A stretch of DNA of 64,000 bases from contig CAVBQS010000026.1 in assembly GCA_963597615.1 (NCBI GenBank), positions 1 to 64,000 on the forward strand. The letters are read 5' to 3'. A program made the position numbers and the translations under genes. Below the pieces are notes generated by a model. It saw only the letters and a list, made by a program, of their open reading frames with translations, ran no database searches and was not told the DNA's origin. Source of the stretch: CAKRJP01 sp963597615 (GTDB taxonomy: Bacteria; Bacillota; Clostridia; Lachnospirales; Lachnospiraceae). Below, one piece after another: positions 1-7,830 of the stretch (positions within the stretch are counted from its first letter, which is position 1; every line of letters starts with the position of its first letter).

Positions 1-55
1 CTGTCGGGCGGATTCGGGACTTGCACCCGCTAGAAACGTGCGCCGCCAGGCGCAC
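1..55 (-). mobile_element. 5' end of a group II intron (class C type), partial
   Basis: On the minus strand the segment begins GTGCG at 55, the consensus 5' end of group II introns, and goes on through a short GC-rich hairpin and a GGGTGCAAGTCCC stretch typical of domain I of bacterial class C introns. It runs off the window, so its ribozyme core and any reverse transcriptase cannot be seen. It starts one base past the T-tract of the patatin gene terminator, the preferred target of class C introns. The identification rests on remembered similarity to class C intron starts; it could also be an intron fragment. Confidence 0.7.
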
Positions 56-56
56 T

Positions 57-103
57 AAAAAAGGCCTTCTACCTGAGTTTTCTCAAGCAGAAGGCCTTTT
101 GCA
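57..103 (-). terminator. Intrinsic terminator of the patatin gene
   Basis: The inverted repeat AAAAGGCCTTCT (59-70) and AGAAGGCCTTTT (89-100) forms a 12-bp stem, extended by inner pairing of CTGAG with CTCAAG. Read on the minus strand it ends in a run of T and lies just after the patatin stop codon. The group II intron end abuts it. Confidence 0.9.
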
Positions 104-113
104 CATTTTTTAT

Positions 114-971
114 TTAGGATTCTAAGTATTCCATTAGAGAATTAAACTGTTTTTTCATTAATCGATATCCGTGAAGGTAAAAATGAGTCAGGGTTTCCGG
201 ATCTTGCTCAATTCTTGAAACTGTAGGAATCAATGGACGCAACACAAAAGCCTTACCCTCTTCCTCCAACTGTTCCACCAAAGCTAGCTGCTGATTATAA
301 ATCTCATTGCGGTTAATGGCAGCCTCCACTAGATTTGGATATTTCTTGTAATAACGCTGATAGAGCTTAGCTACCGATTTTTTCGTAGTTTTCTTGCGAT
401 AACCGGCATTTCTGGTTAAGATTAAAACATTTTTTTCATTTCCAATCTCCAAGGCTCGCCCTACAGGAATGGAGTCTGCAATTCCTCCATCCAGATATGG
501 TACCCCATCAATATTTACCACAGGAGCCAAAAGAGGCATGCTACTTGATCCACGACAAAGCTTCATAAGCCGTTCCTTGTCGCTTCTCTCATCCATATAT
601 TCTGCCTTACCGGTCTCGCAATTGGTGGTAACTATATCGCACTTCATCTCCGATGCAAAGTAAGTATCAAAATCAAAAGGAAAAGTTTCATATGGGTAAA
701 CCTTAAAAATCTTATCCATATCCATGATACTCTTCTCTTTCACAAATCTAGGAATACTATTCAGATAACGGTTCTCCTCTTTCTTTGGAATCATGCAATC
801 CTTAGTTCTTCCTGGTTGCTTAGAAACATAGTCTACTGCATTACAGGAACCTGCGCTTACCCCGATCACATGGGATAAATAGATATCCTTCTCCATTAAA
901 TAATCTAAAACCCCGGAAGTAAATAAGCCTCTTACGGATCCTCCTTCCAAAACCATGGTTCCATTTATCAT
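114..971 (-). CDS. Patatin-like phospholipase family protein
   Basis: Predicted serine hydrolase acting on lipid acyl esters. The patatin signature is clear: an oxyanion-hole loop EGGSVRG near residues 9-15, the nucleophile elbow GVSAG at 37-41 (Ser39) and the DGG motif at 161 supplying the catalytic Asp, which makes a Ser-Asp dyad. The length of about 285 residues fits the short bacterial RssA/YqhO-like group. No signal peptide is seen, so it is probably cytoplasmic. A GTG at 980 is in frame, but AGGAG at 982-986 sits about 10 bases before the ATG at 971, so that start is preferred. It is a single-gene unit facing away from the ABC-F gene. Substrate unknown. Confidence 0.85.
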   Translation of the reverse strand: MINGTMVLEGGSVRGLFTSGVLDYLMEKDIYLSHVIGVSAGSCNAVDYVSKQPGRTKDCMIPKKEENRYLNSIPRFVKEKSIMDMDKIFKVYPYETFPFDFDTYFASEMKCDIVTTNCETGKAEYMDERSDKERLMKLCRGSSSMPLLAPVVNIDGVPYLDGGIADSIPVGRALEIGNEKNVLILTRNAGYRKKTTKKSVAKLYQRYYKKYPNLVEAAINRNEIYNQQLALVEQLEEEGKAFVLRPLIPTVSRIEQDPETLTHFYLHGYRLMKKQFNSLMEYLES

Positions 972-1077
972 TATAATCACACTCCTATTCTCAATTTCTG
1001 TTATAATCTATAATCCAAATTTTTCTCATAAATTATAACTCTTCATCAACTAACGTTTCCTATTATATATCTTTTTC

Positions 1078-1106
1078 TTGCCTTTTGCCAACACATTTGC
1101 TATATT
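1078..1106 (+). promoter_or_regulatory. Promoter of the ABC-F gene
   Basis: TTGCCT (1078-1083), 17-base spacer, TATATT (1101-1106), about 57 bases before the start codon. Good sigma-A match; inferred by pattern only. Confidence 0.6.
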
Positions 1107-1162
1107 AGCCATGTATGTGCAAAGATGTTTAGATTTTTCATAGAAAAAGAGGATTAATAACC

Positions 1163-2794
1163 ATGATTAGTACAAGTAATATCACACTTCGTGTAGGCAA
1201 GAAGGCACTTTTCGAAGATGTTAATATCAAGTTCACCGAGGGAAACTGCTACGGTCTCATCGGTGCAAATGGTGCTGGTAAATCTACATTTTTAAAAATC
1301 TTATCCGGACAGTTAGAACCATCGAAAGGAGAAGTTATCATTACTCCAGGGGAGCGACTTTCCTTCCTGCAGCAGGATCACTTCAAATACGATGAGTATC
1401 CTGTTTTAGATACTGTTATGATGGGAAATGCCCGTCTTTATGAGATCATGAAAGAAAAAGAGGCTATTTATGCCAAGGAAGATTTCACAGACGAGGATGG
1501 AATCAAGGCCAGTGAGTTAGAGGGAGAATTTGCCTCTATGAACGGATGGGAAGCAGAATCTGACGCTGCTACCTTATTAAATGGTCTTGGCATTGATACA
1601 GAGCTTCACTATGAGATTATGGGCAATCTAAATGGTCCTGAGAAGGTTAAGGTTTTGTTAGCTCAGGCATTATTTGGCAATCCAGATATTTTGCTTTTGG
1701 ATGAGCCTACCAACCACTTGGACTTAGATGCCATTGCCTGGTTAGAAGAATTCTTGATTAACTTCAATAATACCGTCATTGTAGTATCCCATGACCGTTA
1801 TTTCTTAAACAAGGTCTGCACCCAGATTGCAGATATCGATTATGGTAAGATCAAGCTTTACGCTGGCAACTACGATTTCTGGTATGAATCCAGCCAGCTT
1901 TTGATTCGTCAGATGAAAGAAGCCAACAAAAAGAAAGAAGAAAAGATTAAGGAATTACAGGACTTTATTTCTAGATTTAGCGCCAATGCTTCCAAATCCA
2001 AGCAGGCAACTTCTAGAAAGCGTGCCTTAGAAAAGATTCAGTTAGATGACATCCAGCCATCCAGCCGTAAATATCCTTATATTGATTTCCGTCCAAACCG
2101 TGAGATTGGAAATGAAGTATTGATGGTAGAGGGCTTAAGTAAGACCATCGATGGAGAAAAGGTATTAGATAATATTTCCTTCACCTTAGGTCGGGAAGAC
2201 AAGGTTGCCTTTGTAGGTAGCAACGAGCTGGCTAAGACCACCCTCTTCCAGATTCTTATGGGCGAAATGGAACCAGACGAGGGAACTTACAAGTGGGGAA
2301 TCACTACTTCCCAGGCTTACTTCCCATTAGACAGCGGGGATGATTTTGACAACGACTACACTATCGTCGAGTGGCTGACCCAGTACTCTGATGACAAGGA
2401 TGTTACTTATGTTCGAGGTTTCTTAGGACGTATGCTCTTTGCCGGAGACGACGGAGTAAAACGTGTAAAGGTATTATCCGGAGGAGAGAAGGTCCGCTGT
2501 CTTCTTTCTAAAATGATGATTTCCGGAGCAAATGTTCTGCTATTTGACGAGCCTACCAACCACTTAGATATGGAAAGTATCACTGCTCTCAACAACGGTA
2601 TGATTAAATTCCCAGGAGTTATTTTATTTAGTTCCAGAGACCACCAGATTGTACAGACTACAGCCAATCGTATTATGGAGATTGTTCCAGGTGGTAAACT
2701 GATTGATAAGATTACCACTTACGATGAGTACTTAGAAAGTGATGAAATGGCAAGAAAACGCCAGACTTATACTGTTCAGGAAGAGGACAACTAA
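1163..2794 (+). CDS. ABC-F family ATPase, YkpA/YbiT type
   Basis: A 543-residue protein with two ABC ATPase domains and no membrane segment, the layout of ribosome-associated ABC-F proteins. Domain 1 has Walker A GANGAGKST at 34-42 and a DEPTNHLD Walker B; domain 2 has LSGGEKV and DEPTNHLD. The charged linker (about 240-310, rich in Lys and Glu) is the P-site tRNA-interacting motif. The second Walker A is degenerate (GSNELAKTT), which I recall as characteristic of the YkpA/YbiT branch rather than a defect. The family acts on stalled or initiating ribosomes; whether it gives antibiotic resistance cannot be judged. AGAGGA precedes the ATG. Single gene between a promoter and a strong terminator. 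Confidence 0.9.
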   Translation: MISTSNITLRVGKKALFEDVNIKFTEGNCYGLIGANGAGKSTFLKILSGQLEPSKGEVIITPGERLSFLQQDHFKYDEYPVLDTVMMGNARLYEIMKEKEAIYAKEDFTDEDGIKASELEGEFASMNGWEAESDAATLLNGLGIDTELHYEIMGNLNGPEKVKVLLAQALFGNPDILLLDEPTNHLDLDAIAWLEEFLINFNNTVIVVSHDRYFLNKVCTQIADIDYGKIKLYAGNYDFWYESSQLLIRQMKEANKKKEEKIKELQDFISRFSANASKSKQATSRKRALEKIQLDDIQPSSRKYPYIDFRPNREIGNEVLMVEGLSKTIDGEKVLDNISFTLGREDKVAFVGSNELAKTTLFQILMGEMEPDEGTYKWGITTSQAYFPLDSGDDFDNDYTIVEWLTQYSDDKDVTYVRGFLGRMLFAGDDGVKRVKVLSGGEKVRCLLSKMMISGANVLLFDEPTNHLDMESITALNNGMIKFPGVILFSSRDHQIVQTTANRIMEIVPGGKLIDKITTYDEYLESDEMARKRQTYTVQEEDN

Positions 2795-2800
2795 TTTTGT

Positions 2801-2857
2801 AAAAAAAGAACCCACCATGGTTATTACAGCCAATAACCATGGTGGGTTCTTTTTTTA
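2801..2857 (+). terminator. Strong intrinsic terminator
   Basis: A 25-bp perfect inverted repeat (arms 2801-2825 and 2833-2857) with a short loop; A-run on one side and T-run on the other. It can serve the ABC-F gene on the plus strand and the histidine phosphatase on the minus strand. Confidence 0.95.
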
Positions 2858-2886
2858 CAAACAAAAATTCCCTTGCCTTGTTCATT

Positions 2887-3522
2887 TTAAACATGCCAGT
2901 CTTCCACTTCTTCCTCATAATAGACCTGATTTTCAAAAAGAATCTTATAGGTTCCCCCTGCAACCTCCACACAGGTAACTCCGCAGTTTTTGTGAACTCC
3001 CACTTGCCAAAAATCCTTCAAGGCATTTCCTTTAATGATAGTCAACAAGGACGCCAAGGCCACCCCATGGGTGGTGATCATAACATTCTTATCTTGATAG
3101 TCTAGAATATTTACAAGGTCATCCAAGAAGGCTTTGGTACGCTTCATAAGAGCCTGGTAGGTCTCTCCTCCCTCTGGTGCTATATATTTTTCAGGATGAT
3201 TAAATCCTTCCCTGTAATTTTTAAGGCCCTGATCCTCTGTGTCTGTAAGATTTCGCCCCTCATATATCCCAAAGGACATTTCAAGAAGCCTGGGATCTTC
3301 AATAATCTCCACATCTCTTCCTTCCAAAATAAGCTCCGCTGTACGCTTGGCACGACCTAGGGGGCTGGTATAGCAGGCCGCAAAAGGAATGTCCTTAAGA
3401 CCCTCTCCTGTTTTTCTTGCCAGTTCCTCCCCAAATTCATTTAAAGGAATTTCTACCTGGCCTTGCAATCTGCGAATTACATTCCAATCCGTTTGTCCAT
3501 GGCGAATAAAATATAGTTTCAT
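2887..3522 (-). CDS. Histidine phosphatase family protein (phosphoglycerate mutase-like)
   Basis: Branch-1 histidine phosphatase of 211 residues. The phosphate-accepting histidine lies in the RHG motif at residues 7-9 (LYFIRHGQTDWN); the second catalytic His is in TTHG near 150, and the conserved acidic residue is in the SFGIYEGR region near 85. Members dephosphorylate sugar phosphates, alpha-ribazole phosphate or other small molecules, and the sequence does not settle the substrate. No cobalamin genes lie nearby. GGAGGT sits seven bases before the ATG. It is divergent from luxS across about 137 bases. Its own promoter is probably the extended -10 TGTTATAAT at 3545-3553. Confidence 0.85.
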   Translation of the reverse strand: MKLYFIRHGQTDWNVIRRLQGQVEIPLNEFGEELARKTGEGLKDIPFAACYTSPLGRAKRTAELILEGRDVEIIEDPRLLEMSFGIYEGRNLTDTEDQGLKNYREGFNHPEKYIAPEGGETYQALMKRTKAFLDDLVNILDYQDKNVMITTHGVALASLLTIIKGNALKDFWQVGVHKNCGVTCVEVAGGTYKILFENQVYYEEEVEDWHV

Positions 3523-3582
3523 CTTGCACCTCCAACTGTCTGTAATTATAACACAGTTTGTCTATAAGAATTTTAGATTTTA

Positions 3583-3591
3583 TGGTACAAT
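3583..3591 (+). promoter_or_regulatory. Extended -10 promoter of luxS
   Basis: TGGTACAAT (3583-3591) fits an extended -10 element; the -35 region is poor. It lies about 70 bases before the luxS start. Confidence 0.5.
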
Positions 3592-3659
3592 CATAGCGTT
3601 GCAAAATAAATGATATGCAATCCAATATATGATTATAAAAGGTTCAAAGGAGAATAACT

Positions 3660-4139
3660 ATGGAAAAAATTACAAGTTTTACCATCGATCACATCAAATT
3701 GGTTCCTGGGCTTTATGTTTCCCGCATTGATTATGTAAAAGATCAGCCTGTAACCACCTTCGACATTCGCATTACCAACCCCAATGAAGAGCCGGTTATG
3801 AATACAGCAGAGGTTCATACCATCGAACATTTGGCTGCTACTTTTCTTCGAAATCATGAAGTTTACAAAGATCAGGTTCTTTATTTTGGACCTATGGGAT
3901 GCAGAACCGGATTTTATTTGATTTTGGCTGATGAATATACTTCTGAGGATATTATTCCCCTTATGAAGGAAATGTTCACTTTTGTCTTGGAATTTGAGGG
4001 CGACATACCTGGAGCTTCTGCCAAAGATTGTGGCAATTACTTAGACATGAATCTTAGCACCGCCAAATATTATGCTAAGAAATTCCTTACTGAAGTATTA
4101 AATGCACCTAGCAAAGACCAGTTAAATTACCCTGCATAA
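3660..4139 (+). CDS. luxS: S-ribosylhomocysteine lyase LuxS
   Basis: Cleaves S-ribosylhomocysteine to homocysteine and the autoinducer-2 precursor DPD, as part of the activated methyl cycle. At 159 residues it has the normal length. The metal-binding HTIEH motif is at 53-57, the catalytic Cys is in GPMGCRTG (Cys81), and the third metal ligand Cys124 is in AKDCGNYLDMNL. AAGGAG stands seven bases before the ATG. The gene stands alone with its own promoter and terminator. Note that the AI-2E family permease at 16.8 kb is not evidence for AI-2 export, since that family name is misleading. Confidence 0.97.
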   Translation: MEKITSFTIDHIKLVPGLYVSRIDYVKDQPVTTFDIRITNPNEEPVMNTAEVHTIEHLAATFLRNHEVYKDQVLYFGPMGCRTGFYLILADEYTSEDIIPLMKEMFTFVLEFEGDIPGASAKDCGNYLDMNLSTAKYYAKKFLTEVLNAPSKDQLNYPA

Positions 4140-4181
4140 CATTAATTTTGTAACCCTTCAGCCATGGGTTTACAAGAAGAA

Positions 4182-4218
4182 AAAGCGTCGGAACCGATCC
4201 AATCGATTCCGACGCTTT
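4182..4218. terminator. Bidirectional terminator between luxS and rplT
   Basis: AAAGCGTCGGAA and TTCCGACGCTTT form a 12-bp stem around a 13-base loop, with an A-run before and a T-rich tract after. The genes converge here, so it can end both transcripts. Confidence 0.9.
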
Positions 4219-4232
4219 ATTTTATTTATCTA

Positions 4233-4589
4233 TTAAGCCAATTTGCTCTTTGCTGTCTCAACAAGTGTTGCAAATCCTGCAGCATCGTTAACTGCCATCT
4301 CCGCAAGCATCTTTCTGTTGATATCTACTCCAGCAACCTTTAAGCCGTGCATAAGCTTGCTGTAAGAAAGTCCGTTGATTCTTGCTGCTGCATTGATACG
4401 AGCGATCCAAAGCTGACGCATCTGTCTCTTGCGCTGTTTTCTACCTGCATATGCAGATGTAAGAGCTCTCATTACAGACTGCTTAGCTACTCTGTACTGC
4501 TTAGAACGTGCTCCTCTGTATCCCTTTGCCAACTTTAAAGTTCTATTGTGTTTTTTCTTTGCGTTTAATCCGCCTTTAATTCTTGCCAT
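4233..4589 (-). CDS. rplT: 50S ribosomal protein L20
   Basis: 118 residues, normal for L20, with the basic N-terminal arm (RIKGGLNAKKKHNR) that binds 23S rRNA during early 50S assembly. It is the last gene of infC-rpmI-rplT, separated from rpmI by 33 bases with AGGAGG before its ATG. In Bacillus, L20 represses this operon by binding the leader; the structured leader upstream of infC suggests the same loop here, by inference. Confidence 0.98.
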   Translation of the reverse strand: MARIKGGLNAKKKHNRTLKLAKGYRGARSKQYRVAKQSVMRALTSAYAGRKQRKRQMRQLWIARINAAARINGLSYSKLMHGLKVAGVDINRKMLAEMAVNDAAGFATLVETAKSKLA

Positions 4590-4622
4590 TCTTAATATCC
4601 TCCTTCAATACTGTACCTTATC

Positions 4623-4820
4623 TTATAGATATGGTAATACCTTCTTCATGTTCTTTACATTTGTCTCATCAGTGATGATGGATTTTCTAAGATTTCTCTT
4701 TCTCTTTGTAGACTTCTTAGTTAAGATATGGCTCTTGTAAGCTTTATTTCTTTTTAATTTTCCTGTACCTGTTTTTTTGAAGCGCTTTGCAGCTGCTCTA
4801 TTAGTTTTGATTTTTGGCAT
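4623..4820 (-). CDS. rpmI: 50S ribosomal protein L35
   Basis: 65 residues beginning MPKIKTNRAAAKRFKKTGTG, the hallmark of L35, a small basic protein of the large ribosomal subunit. It lies between infC (33-base gap) and rplT, with AGGAGG before the ATG. Co-transcription with its neighbours is expected. Confidence 0.98.
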   Translation of the reverse strand: MPKIKTNRAAAKRFKKTGTGKLKRNKAYKSHILTKKSTKRKRNLRKSIITDETNVKNMKKVLPYL

Positions 4821-4853
4821 AATATGTTCCTCCTTAAGAAATAATATATATTT

Positions 4854-5360
4854 TTAACGTTTTTCAGTTAAAACCATGCTCATGCTGCGGCCTTCCATCT
4901 TCGCTGGTTTTTCAACGGTAGCGATATCTGAAAGAGCCTCTGCGAAATCATCCAGAATGTGCTTGCTCTGCTGTACATGAGCCATCTCACGTCCTCTGAA
5001 TCGCAAGGTAACCTTTACTTTGTTACCCTTACCGATGAACTTCTTGGCATTGTTCATCTTTGTATTAAGATCATTGGTGTCAATGTTTGGGGACAAACGA
5101 ACCTCTTTGATCTCGACAGTCTTTTGTTTCTTCTTTGCTTCTTTTTCTTTTCTTGCAGCCTCATAACGGTACTTACCATAATCAATAATCTTACATACCG
5201 GTGGCTGCGCCTTAGGAGCAATCTTAACAAGGTCCAACTCTGCTTCCAAAGCTAACTTCATAGCTTCCTTGGAAGACATAATTCCTAACTGCTCTCCATC
5301 CTGTCCGATTACTCGAACTTCCTTGTCTCTGATCTGTCCGTTAATCATTAATTCGCTAAT
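4854..5360 (-). CDS. infC: Translation initiation factor IF-3, predicted ATT start
   Basis: IF-3 keeps 30S subunits free and checks start-codon pairing. The N domain begins INGQIRDKEVRVIG, a basic linker lies near residues 65-80 and the C domain follows; 168 residues is typical. The start is unusual. GGAGG at 5370-5374 is nine bases from an ATT codon at 5360, which opens the conserved ISELMING segment. The first in-frame ATG (5348) is 21 bases from the GGAGG, and an upstream ATG (5417) would put the attenuator stem inside the gene. Non-AUG starts are known in infC and give autoregulation, because IF-3 discriminates against them. Confidence 0.9.
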   Translation of the reverse strand: MSELMINGQIRDKEVRVIGQDGEQLGIMSSKEAMKLALEAELDLVKIAPKAQPPVCKIIDYGKYRYEAARKEKEAKKKQKTVEIKEVRLSPNIDTNDLNTKMNNAKKFIGKGNKVKVTLRFRGREMAHVQQSKHILDDFAEALSDIATVEKPAKMEGRSMSMVLTEKR

Positions 5361-5387
5361 TGTCTCGCACCTCCAATGCATATAGTT

Positions 5388-5540
5388 AAAAAAAGTGGAT
5401 AGCCATAGACCATCCACTTAATATCTTCATAACAAATCAATCTCTATCATTTGTTAAATTCAATATCAAACCGCTAGTCACTCGATTGTGCTAGGGTGAG
5501 AGTGGATACTCTACTTTATTTATTGCCTCACGCAATAGAT
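5388..5540 (-). promoter_or_regulatory. infC-rpmI-rplT leader with attenuator (L20 leader type)
   Basis: The transcript from the promoter at 5541-5570 has about 170 untranslated bases. At its end AGTGGAT (5418-5412) pairs with ATCCACT (5400-5394), followed by seven U: an intrinsic terminator just before the infC ribosome binding site. Upstream, a second ATCCACT (5507-5501) can pair with the same AGTGGAT and so prevent the terminator. A local hairpin CTAG...CTAG at 5474-5494 lies between. This fits L20-controlled attenuation as known from Bacillus; the class is inferred from position and pairing logic. Confidence 0.75.
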
Positions 5541-5570
5541 ACTTTACCATAGGGCGACTATGCTTGTCAA
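5541..5570 (-). promoter_or_regulatory. Promoter of infC operon
   Basis: Consensus -35 TTGACA (5570-5565), 18-base spacer, TAAAGT (5546-5541) preceded by TGG (extended -10). Strong by consensus. Confidence 0.75.
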
Positions 5571-5575
5571 GTATT

Positions 5576-6451
5576 TTATTTATTATTTCGATCCCCGCCC
5601 ATGCAAAAGACAGCCAAGACCCCTGGGCCTGTGTGTCCTCCGATTACATTTCCTATATTGTTAATAAGAACTTCTTGAATTCCCATCTTTTTCCGAACCA
5701 GATCTGCCATATATTCAGCTTCCTCCAGGCAATCTCCATGAGTGATCATAACCATATCATTTTCCTTCCAGCAAGCCGCCTGAGCTGCCGCCATATCCAC
5801 CAACTTATGAATTGATCTTTTACGGCCTCTTACCTGGCCTACCATCTGAAGGGATCCATCGTAGTCCACATTTAGAATCGGCTTAATCTGCACAAGAGTT
5901 CCCACAATGGCCACCGCCTTAGACACCCGTCCTCCTCTGTGTAAATGATTTAAATCATCCACTGTAAAATTGTGGCAAACATGCATCTTGTGACTTTCGG
6001 CCCACTCAGCTGCCTCATCTATGGTATAGCCCTCTGACTGGCGCTTTAAAACATAGTAAAGAAGCAAGCCTTCTCCCATGCAGGCACATTTGGTATCTAC
6101 TACAATAATCTTTCGCTCCGGATATTCCTCCCGAAGGTCCTCTGCTGCAATCCGCATACTATTATAGGTTCCGCTAAGTGCAGAAGAAAAAGCCAAATGC
6201 AAAATATCTTTGCCCTCTTTAAGGATTGCTTCCAATCCCTCTCTCGCTTCCTCCGGATTAATCTGAGATGTAACAGGAAGCTCTCCCTTCCTCATAAGAT
6301 CAAAAAACTTCTCAGAACTATATCCAGTACGATCTAAAAATGTCTTATTGTTAATTGTGTAATGTAATGGGAAAACAGGAATACCTTTATCTTCCAACCA
6401 ACTAGCAGGTAAATCTACCGTACTGTTTACAGTAACTACATAATCTCTCAT
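5576..6451 (-). CDS. DegV family protein (fatty-acid-binding, FakB-like)
   Basis: 291 residues. DegV/FakB proteins hold a long-chain fatty acid and present it to the kinase FakA for phosphorylation. The start VVTVNSTVDLPASWLEDKGI with the early Ser/Thr motif, the central TSQINPEE motif, and a C-terminal nucleotide-like half (GHTGPGVLAVF) are typical. The conserved GGR in HLHRGGRVSKA is present. AAGGAAGA precedes the ATG. No fakA is in the window. It follows dut by 43 bases and probably forms a unit with it. The exact ligand is unknown. Confidence 0.88.
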   Translation of the reverse strand: MRDYVVTVNSTVDLPASWLEDKGIPVFPLHYTINNKTFLDRTGYSSEKFFDLMRKGELPVTSQINPEEAREGLEAILKEGKDILHLAFSSALSGTYNSMRIAAEDLREEYPERKIIVVDTKCACMGEGLLLYYVLKRQSEGYTIDEAAEWAESHKMHVCHNFTVDDLNHLHRGGRVSKAVAIVGTLVQIKPILNVDYDGSLQMVGQVRGRKRSIHKLVDMAAAQAACWKENDMVMITHGDCLEEAEYMADLVRKKMGIQEVLINNIGNVIGGHTGPGVLAVFCMGGDRNNK

Positions 6452-6494
6452 TCAATCTCTTCCTTTCAAACCCGTCTGGTAATACCTGAAGTCT

Positions 6495-7010
6495 CTACTT
6501 GCTAGTACTTCCAAAACCTCCATTGCGGACATCTGTAACATCATCATCTATCGTAATTCCGTATTCAAGAAAAATCCCTTGCATAAATCCTGTGCCTTCT
6601 GGAATCTCCACTATTTTCCCTTCGTTACTGTCATTAGTGATTTTTGCAAAAATGTGTCCTTCATTGTCTGAATAAAAATAGTCACTGTCAATAATACCTA
6701 CCGTATTGTTTAACTGCAAGCGATACTTAAATCCCAAACCGCTTCTTGGATAAAGTTTTAAGACCCAATCATTTTCCATTTTGGATCGAATACCTGTGGG
6801 AACCTTGAGAGTCTCTCCTGGTTCTAATTTCAAAGAAAACGGAGCAAAAAAGTCGTATCCTGCAGAACCTGAAGTTGCTCGTCTCGGAAGCTTGATTTCC
6901 TCATATACCTTACGAATTCCCTGATCCGAAATTTCACCGTAGGTATCTAAATAAGCTTCCCTATATTGTTCAAAGCTCACTTTCATAAATTCTGCAATTC
7001 TTTTTGCCAT
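6495..7010 (-). CDS. dut: dUTP diphosphatase (dUTPase), trimeric family
   Basis: Hydrolyses dUTP to dUMP, which keeps uracil out of DNA and feeds thymidylate synthase. The five dUTPase motifs are present in order: ATSGSAGYDF, YPRSGLGFKY, GIIDSDYF, GTGFMQGIF and the C-terminal glycine-rich NGGFGSTS. There is an N-terminal extension of about 45 residues before motif 1, and motif 3 has a few extra residues (SDNEG), as in a longer clostridial form. At 171 residues it is slightly longer than the usual 140-150. It lies downstream of the TrpXYZ-type transporter (46-base gap) and may be read from it. Confidence 0.9.
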   Translation of the reverse strand: MAKRIAEFMKVSFEQYREAYLDTYGEISDQGIRKVYEEIKLPRRATSGSAGYDFFAPFSLKLEPGETLKVPTGIRSKMENDWVLKLYPRSGLGFKYRLQLNNTVGIIDSDYFYSDNEGHIFAKITNDSNEGKIVEIPEGTGFMQGIFLEYGITIDDDVTDVRNGGFGSTSK

Positions 7011-7056
7011 CTTCTATACTCCTTCACTGTTTTCAAAATAGAATGTGCCCTCTTTA

Positions 7057-7830
7057 TTAATTTCCGCACTCGATACTGATTTCGTTAAAGAGTCTTAAAA
7101 TCTCATCTACACTCATCTGGCTTTTCTCTTTCTCTTTTTTATCCAGAATTGCCTCTCCCTGGTGCATCATCACCAGACGATTTCCATATTCTATAGCATA
7201 TCTAAGATTATGTGTTACCATAATAGTGGTTAATTTCTTCTCTTTTACGATCTTGTCCGTTAGTTCCATAATAAGCTCTGCTGTCTTAGGATCAAGAGCT
7301 GCCGTATGTTCATCTAAAATCAAAAATTCGATAGGGGTTAAAGTTGACATAAGAAGAGCCATAGCCTGACGCTGGCCTCCGGAAAGCACACCTACTTTCA
7401 TATCTAGCTTATCTTCCAGTCCAAGATTCAGTTGTCGAAGTTGCTCTTTATAGTAGTCGATACGAGCCTTATTAGTTCCACGACCCAAACCATACATCCG
7501 CCCCTTATTGTCTGCTAGAGACATATTTTCTAATATGGTCATAGAAGGGCATGTTCCCATAGCCGGATTCTGATAAACCCTTCCAATTTTGGAGCTTCTC
7601 TGAAACTCTTTCAGCTTGCCAATATCCTCTCCATCTATAAGAATCTGTCCTGCATCTACAGGAATACTTCCGCAAATAAGGTTCAGCATAGAAGTTTTTC
7701 CCGACCCATTACTCCCTACTACAGAAACAAATTCTCCATCTTCAATCTTTAAATTAAACCCATTGAACAGACACATTTCATTCACTGTTCCAGGATTATA
7801 ATACTTCATTATATCTTTTAATTCAAGCAT
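7057..7830 (-). CDS. trpZ: ABC transporter ATP-binding protein, TrpZ-type
   Basis: 257-residue ATPase that powers uptake by the adjacent permease. Walker A GSNGSGKT is at 39-46, signature LSGGQRQAM near 150, Walker B LILDEHTAALDP with DEHT instead of DEPT, which I recall as normal for this import family, and switch His in TIMVTHN. It overlaps the permease gene by eight bases, so translation is probably coupled. The name TrpZ is inferred from gene order plus the tryptophan T-box upstream. Confidence 0.85.
   Translation of the reverse strand: MLELKDIMKYYNPGTVNEMCLFNGFNLKIEDGEFVSVVGSNGSGKTSMLNLICGSIPVDAGQILIDGEDIGKLKEFQRSSKIGRVYQNPAMGTCPSMTILENMSLADNKGRMYGLGRGTNKARIDYYKEQLRQLNLGLEDKLDMKVGVLSGGQRQAMALLMSTLTPIEFLILDEHTAALDPKTAELIMELTDKIVKEKKLTTIMVTHNLRYAIEYGNRLVMMHQGEAILDKKEKEKSQMSVDEILRLFNEISIECGN

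Noticed and set aside
1..55. Tail of a structured housekeeping RNA (tmRNA or 6S-like)
   Set aside because: GTGCG start, domain-I-like sequence and position after a terminator fit a group II intron better; no other RNA consensus fits.
2200..2260. Damaged second Walker A of the ABC-F ATPase
   Set aside because: The form GSNELAKTT is, to my knowledge, normal for the YkpA/YbiT branch, so it is not a mutation.
2712..3105. Overlapping frames around the terminator at 2.8 kb
   Set aside because: They cross a perfect terminator and neighbouring genes and have no ribosome binding sites.
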